A stretch of DNA of 64,000 bases, from contig NZ_DS022277.1 in assembly GCF_000153725.1 (NCBI RefSeq), positions 157,342 to 221,341 of the forward strand. The letters run 5' to 3'. The translations under genes and the position numbers were made by a program. Source of the DNA: Salipiger bermudensis HTCC2601. Its GTDB lineage: Bacteria; Pseudomonadota; Alphaproteobacteria; Rhodobacterales; Rhodobacteraceae. Below are positions 60,239 through 64,000 of this stretch, in pieces. The notes under the pieces are model-generated. The model was not told the origin of the DNA and did not search any database. It saw only the letters and a list, made by a program, of their open reading frames with translations. Every line of letters begins with the position of its first letter. The stretch's first letter is position 1.

Positions 60239-61125
60239 CAGATCAGCTCGTATGTCTTGAGGATGGCCTCGATCTGCTTGTCCTGCTCGGGATCAGGCAG
60301 CAGCGCGGGCTGCCGCGACGCGCCGACCGAATTGTCCATGACCCAGAGCGCGCGCTTCACCAGCGCAGGCGGATATCCCAGCTTGTAGAGATCGGTGCGG
60401 AACGCGCCGTAGGTTTCCTGCGCCTTGGCCGCGCCCTCTTCGTCGCCGGCGTTGAAGCACGAGACGATCTTGGCCAGCACCTCGGGCATCACGTTGCCGA
60501 GGCCCGAGATCGCGCCCTTGGCCCCGTTCTGGAAGGCCCAGTGCACGAGGTGGTCGGGACCGGAATAGACGTCGAAGCCGTCTTCGTCGCGGCCCACGGC
60601 CATGTATTGCTCGAGCGTCTCCTGCGCGCCGCCGGAATCCTTGATGCCGGCGATGTTGGGGTGCTTTGCCAGCGCCCGCGCGGTCTCGGGCTCGATGTGG
60701 TTCTGGGTGCGGGCCGGGATGTCATAAAGATAGACGGGCGTCTTCACAGCGTCGGCCACGGTGGTGAAGTGGCGCACCAGCCCGTCCTGGGTGCAGGCGA
60801 TGAAGAACGGCGTGATCACCGCGATCCCGTCGACGCCGATGCGGTCGAATTCCTTCGCCAGCGCCACGGTCTCGAAGGTGGCGGGCATGCCGGCGTTGAC
60901 GATGACCTTGGCCTGTCCGTCCACCTCGGCCACGACCTCCTCGGTCAGCCTTACCTTTTCATCAAAGGTCAGCGCCGAGAAATCGCCGTTGGTGCCGGCG
61001 CACATGATGTTGTTGCCGGCGGCGACCTGTCGGCGCACCTGCGCGCGGGTGGCCTCGTAGTTGATCGTCTCATCGTCGTTGAAACAGGTGACGAGGGCGA
61101 CAAAGGCCTCTTTCTGCGAGCTCAT
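60238..61125 (-). CDS. Dihydrodipicolinate synthase/2-keto-3-deoxy-aldonate aldolase family protein
   Basis: A 295-residue TIM-barrel lyase. Schiff-base Lys162 (AGIKDSGG), Tyr134 (VYLYDIPAR) and CAGTNGDFSALTFDEK (GTTGE equivalent, with G-D in place of G-E) are visible. The lack of the DapA-type substrate Arg cluster and the operon favour a catabolic aldolase or dehydratase. It sits 15 bp after the TctA gene. Confidence 0.9.
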   Translation of the reverse strand: MSSQKEAFVALVTCFNDDETINYEATRAQVRRQVAAGNNIMCAGTNGDFSALTFDEKVRLTEEVVAEVDGQAKVIVNAGMPATFETVALAKEFDRIGVDGIAVITPFFIACTQDGLVRHFTTVADAVKTPVYLYDIPARTQNHIEPETARALAKHPNIAGIKDSGGAQETLEQYMAVGRDEDGFDVYSGPDHLVHWAFQNGAKGAISGLGNVMPEVLAKIVSCFNAGDEEGAAKAQETYGAFRTDLYKLGYPPALVKRALWVMDNSVGASRQPALLPDPEQDKQIEAILKTYELI

Positions 61126-61140
61126 GCGAGGACTCCTTGG

Positions 61141-62625
61141 TCAGATGTTTTGCGCGGCGCGGCGGCGCTGGATCGCGCGGGAGAGGAAGGGCCAGCCGGC
61201 AGAGAGCACGGTCAGCGCGAGGAACAGCAGCGTGATCGGCGTCGAGATGAAGGCGAGCACGTTGTCATCGTTCTGCAGCAGACCGCGGCGAAGGTTGGAT
61301 TCGAGCAGCGGGCCGAGGATCAGCGCGATGCAGAGCGCCGCCTGGCTGAAGCCGAACTTCTGCATCCCCCAGCCCAGCACGCCGAAGCCCACCATGGTGT
61401 AGAGATCGACCGGGTTCAGGTTGATCGAGAACGAGCCGATGAAGCAGAAGACGACGATCGACATGGCCAGAAGGCGGCGCGGGATCATCAGGATGCGGCT
61501 GAACAGCGGGATCAGAGCCATGCCGAAGATGAACATGAAGATCGTCGCGATGAAGGTGCCGCCGAACATGCCCACGACCACGTCGGGGTTGGTCTGGAAC
61601 AGCATCGGTCCCGGCGCGAGGCCCTGGATCAGCAGACCGCCCATCAGCACCGCGGTCACCACGTCACCGGGGATGCCGAGCGCCAGCAGCGGGATCAGGG
61701 CCGAGGCGCAGACCGCATTGTTGGCGGATTCTGTGGCGGCGATGCCGGGCGCGTAGCCGGTGCCGAATTTCTCCGGGGTCTTCGAGGCACGGCGGGTCTC
61801 GTTGTATGAGATCCACGACGCGGTGCCCGAGCCGGTGCCGGGCACGATGCCGATCAGCGTGCCGATGATGGAGCCGCGCACCAGTGCGCCGCGGCTGGCC
61901 TTGAGCTCTCCGCGCGAGGGCCAGCGGCCCGAGACGCTCTTGATCGGCTCTTCCTTGGCGGCGATGCGCTCCATCTGGGTAAAGACCTCGGACAGCGCGA
62001 AGAGGCCGATGAGGGCGGGCGTGAAGGAGAAGCCCGAGGCAAAGCCCTGAATGCCGAAGGTGTAGCGCATCACGCCCGAGATCGGGTCGGCCCCGACGGT
62101 CGAGATCAGAATGCCCAGAAGGCCCGAGATCGCGCCCTTGAGCAGGTCGCCCGAGAGCGAGGCGATGATGGTGAGACCAAAGAGGGCCAGCGCGAAATAC
62201 TCCGGTGCGCCGAACTCCAGCGCGATGCCGGCCAGCTGCGGCGCGAGCGTCGCCAGCACGATGGCGGCGATCAGGCCGCCCACGGTCGAGGCGATGGTCG
62301 CCATGCCAAGCGCCTTGCCGGCCTCGCCTTTCTGCGCCATCGGGTAGCCGTCGAGCACCGTCGCGGCGGAGGCCGGGGTGCCCGGCGTGCGCAGCAGGAT
62401 CGACGAGACGCAGCCGCCGTAGATGCCGCCGATATAGATGCCGATCAACATGTTGAGCCCCATCACCGGGGTCATGCCGAAGGTCAGCGGGATCAGCAGC
62501 GCCACGCCCATGGTCGCGGTCAACCCGGGCAGTGCGCCGATGACGAGCCCGCCCAGCGTGCCGGCGGCGATGGTCAGCAGCACCTGCAGATCGAGAAGCG
62601 GTGTAAGAAAGGCGATCGAGTCCAT
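61141..62625 (-). CDS. tctA: Tripartite tricarboxylate transporter large permease (TctA)
   Basis: A 494-residue membrane protein with 12 or more hydrophobic segments. TctA hallmarks: GALPGLTATMGVALLIPLTFGM, GGIYGGCVSSILLRTPGTPASAATVLDGYPMA, GIVPGTGSGTASWISY and AALIPLLALGIPGD. ATG 62625 is the family-conserved start; an open frame further upstream is spurious. It imports an organic acid with TctC and TctB. Confidence 0.93.
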   Translation of the reverse strand: MDSIAFLTPLLDLQVLLTIAAGTLGGLVIGALPGLTATMGVALLIPLTFGMTPVMGLNMLIGIYIGGIYGGCVSSILLRTPGTPASAATVLDGYPMAQKGEAGKALGMATIASTVGGLIAAIVLATLAPQLAGIALEFGAPEYFALALFGLTIIASLSGDLLKGAISGLLGILISTVGADPISGVMRYTFGIQGFASGFSFTPALIGLFALSEVFTQMERIAAKEEPIKSVSGRWPSRGELKASRGALVRGSIIGTLIGIVPGTGSGTASWISYNETRRASKTPEKFGTGYAPGIAATESANNAVCASALIPLLALGIPGDVVTAVLMGGLLIQGLAPGPMLFQTNPDVVVGMFGGTFIATIFMFIFGMALIPLFSRILMIPRRLLAMSIVVFCFIGSFSINLNPVDLYTMVGFGVLGWGMQKFGFSQAALCIALILGPLLESNLRRGLLQNDDNVLAFISTPITLLFLALTVLSAGWPFLSRAIQRRRAAQNI

Positions 62626-62734
62626 GACGGTCCTGAAGCTCTGTCCTGCGGCCCCTGCGCGGGCCGGTGCGGGGAAGAGGCAGGACGCGGATGCGCCCTG
62701 CCCCGGTGTCATGCGCCCGAAGGCGCACGTCAGA
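62626..62734 (-). other. Gap between TctC and TctA genes
   Basis: About 109 bp, GC-rich, no gene. The TctA start lacks a good ribosome-binding site close by. Confidence 0.4.
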
Positions 62735-63694
62735 TCAGTTGTTCATGCCGAGCATGCCGAGGTTCTCGAGCACGGTGCGCGAGGTCTCCATGTCGCGGCG
62801 GGCGCGCGCCTCGAAGGCTTCGCCGTCCTCGAAGGTGACGAATTCGCCCATGTCGGTCAGCGTTTCGCGGAACTGCTCGTCCGTGGCAATCTGCTCGACC
62901 GCATCGCGCAGCCAGGTCAGCGTTGCCTCGTCCATGCCCTTGGGACCGATCAGGCCCTTCCAGGACGACCAGGTGAAATCAACGCCCTTCTCGACCGCCG
63001 TGGGCGTGTCGGGGAACAGGTCGATGCGCTCGTCTTCCATCACGAAGAGCGGCGTCATCTGGCCGGCATCCGATGCCGACTTGGCCTCGGCAGGCGAGGC
63101 CACCATGGCGTCGATATGACCCCCGATGCAGGCGGTGCGGGCCTCGGACGAGCCGTTGAACGGCACCGACTCGATGGAGATGTCGGCGGCAGCGGCGAAA
63201 GCCTCGGCCGAGATCTGGTTGGCACCGCCGGCGCCCGAGTTGCCAACCTGCGGCGCGTTCTCGCCGGCATAGTCGATGAAGCTGTCATAGTCCGAGAACG
63301 GCGCGTCGGCACAGGCCACCATGACCTGCAGCGAACGGGCGTAGAGGCCAATGAACTCGACATCGTCGAGCTGGTAGTCGTTGCCGCCGATCAGCGGCTT
63401 GATGACCAGCGGGCCCTGGGCGCCGGCGCCCAGCGTGTAGCCGTCGGCACGGGCATTGACCGCTGCCGAGGAGCCGATCGCCCCGCCGCCGCCGGGCTGG
63501 TTGCGCACCACCATGGTGCTGTCGTCGAAGATGCGCTCGAACGCGTCGGCGACAACCCGCATCGACAGGTCGGTCGAGCCGCCCGCGGAGTAGGGCACCA
63601 CCACCTGCACGGGGCGCTGCGGGAAATCCTGCGCCAGGGCGCCGGTTGCCGCGATGGCCGCCACGGCGGCACCGATGAATGTCGTCTTGAACAT
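62735..63694 (-). CDS. tctC: Tripartite tricarboxylate transporter binding protein (TctC)
   Basis: A 319-residue Bug-type periplasmic receptor. Sec signal FKTTFIGAAVAAIAATGALA, then PQRPVQVVVPYSAGGSTDLSMRVVADAFER and VRNQPGGGGAIGSSAAVN, the Bug ligand-clamp motifs. The ligand is probably a carboxylate. ATG 63694 has AGGGAGGAAC upstream. It follows TctB by 38 bp. Confidence 0.93.
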   Translation of the reverse strand: MFKTTFIGAAVAAIAATGALAQDFPQRPVQVVVPYSAGGSTDLSMRVVADAFERIFDDSTMVVRNQPGGGGAIGSSAAVNARADGYTLGAGAQGPLVIKPLIGGNDYQLDDVEFIGLYARSLQVMVACADAPFSDYDSFIDYAGENAPQVGNSGAGGANQISAEAFAAAADISIESVPFNGSSEARTACIGGHIDAMVASPAEAKSASDAGQMTPLFVMEDERIDLFPDTPTAVEKGVDFTWSSWKGLIGPKGMDEATLTWLRDAVEQIATDEQFRETLTDMGEFVTFEDGEAFEARARRDMETSRTVLENLGMLGMNN

Positions 63695-63732
63695 GAAGTT
63701 CCTCCCTTCAGATTGAATGAGTGCAATAACGC

Positions 63733-64000
63733 TCAGGGCAGCCAGACCGAGAGAAGCTCGGTAAAGCCGAAGTAGATCGCGAGGGTCATGCCGACCGGGA
63801 ACAGGATCACCACCAGCCAGTTGCGCTCGCCCAGGAGCAGCAGGCCGAGGATGAAGGCCACCATCGTCGAAGGCAGGCAACCCACCGGCATGAAGGCCGC
63901 GGCGTAGCCGATCATCACCAGCGTGAAGGCGGCCATCGACAGCAGCACCGACTTGCCCGGCAGCGAGACGTCGGATGCAGGATCGTGCTCGGCCCGCAGC
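63733..64000 (-). CDS. tctB: Tripartite tricarboxylate transporter small permease (TctB-like), N-terminus beyond window
   Basis: The C-terminal 88 residues or so of a small membrane protein reach the window edge. Three hydrophobic stretches (starting about LLSMAAFTLVMIGYAAAFMP, then TMVAFILGLLLLG and WLVVILFPVGMTLAIYFGF) and the final FTELLSVWLP match TctB. It heads the operon in this window. The order B-C-A differs from the commoner C-B-A. Confidence 0.85.
   Translation of the reverse strand, partial: LRAEHDPASDVSLPGKSVLLSMAAFTLVMIGYAAAFMPVGCLPSTMVAFILGLLLLGERNWLVVILFPVGMTLAIYFGFTELLSVWLP

Overview
The window looks like part of a large replicon of a metabolically versatile alphaproteobacterium, most likely a Rhodobacteraceae (Roseobacter-group) bacterium. 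The reasons are high GC with very GC-rich third codon positions, many secondary substrate-binding-protein transporters (two TRAP systems, one tripartite tricarboxylate transporter), many LysR and GntR regulators beside short catabolic operons, and Tat-type signal peptides. There are no rRNA, tRNA, CRISPR, phage or intact insertion-sequence genes. Almost every gene belongs to a transport-plus-catabolism module with its own regulator, so the window reads as a string of accessory metabolic islands. Both ends cut through genes: a DUF2946-like protein on the left and a TctB-like protein on the right.

Layout. (1) 0.85-7.4 kb: a minus-strand operon with a class I cytochrome P450, its 2Fe-2S ferredoxin and ferredoxin reductase, and a DctPQM TRAP transporter, divergent from a LysR gene with a perfect T-N11-A palindrome between them. 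(2) 7.6-12.1 kb: SDR, cupin, MFS exporter and alpha/beta hydrolase, divergent from a second LysR. (3) 12.3-19.2 kb: an old-yellow-enzyme/NTF2-like pair, a third LysR, then two luciferase-like flavin oxidoreductases alternating with NTF2-like proteins. (4) 19.4-23.1 kb: a PaoABC-type periplasmic molybdenum aldehyde oxidoreductase. (5) 23.5-26.1 kb: Lrp/AsnC regulator, arginase and ornithine cyclodeaminase (arginine to ornithine to proline). (6) 26.3-35.9 kb: siderophore uptake: DUF2218-SIP ferric reductase, AraC regulator, FhuA-like receptor, FhuD-, FhuB- and FhuC-like proteins and an exporter-fold ABC half-transporter.

(7) 36.0-58.0 kb is the most novel-looking part. Two paralogous GntR/UTRA regulators bracket about 20 kb containing an amidase with a small upstream protein, two NMT1/SsuABC-type ABC importers, an acyl-CoA dehydrogenase, a metal-hydrolase-like amidohydrolase, an alpha/beta hydrolase with His at the nucleophile position, a TAXI-TRAP transporter, an AMP-forming and an ADP-forming acyl-CoA synthetase, a DUF35/thiolase-like pair of the retro-aldolase type and a flavin reductase. 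I infer a pathway that imports an amide- or acid-type organic molecule, hydrolyses it, activates it as a CoA thioester, dehydrogenates it and cleaves it. The substrate is unknown.

(8) 58.2-64.0 kb: a tripartite tricarboxylate transporter (TctB, TctC, TctA) with a dihydrodipicolinate-synthase-like aldolase, a 2-hydroxyacid dehydrogenase and a PdxA-like dehydrogenase, probably for a sugar-acid-like compound. Just upstream of this operon's 3' end is a short relic of an ABC ATPase gene. All functions are read from protein motifs and gene order. No database search was possible.
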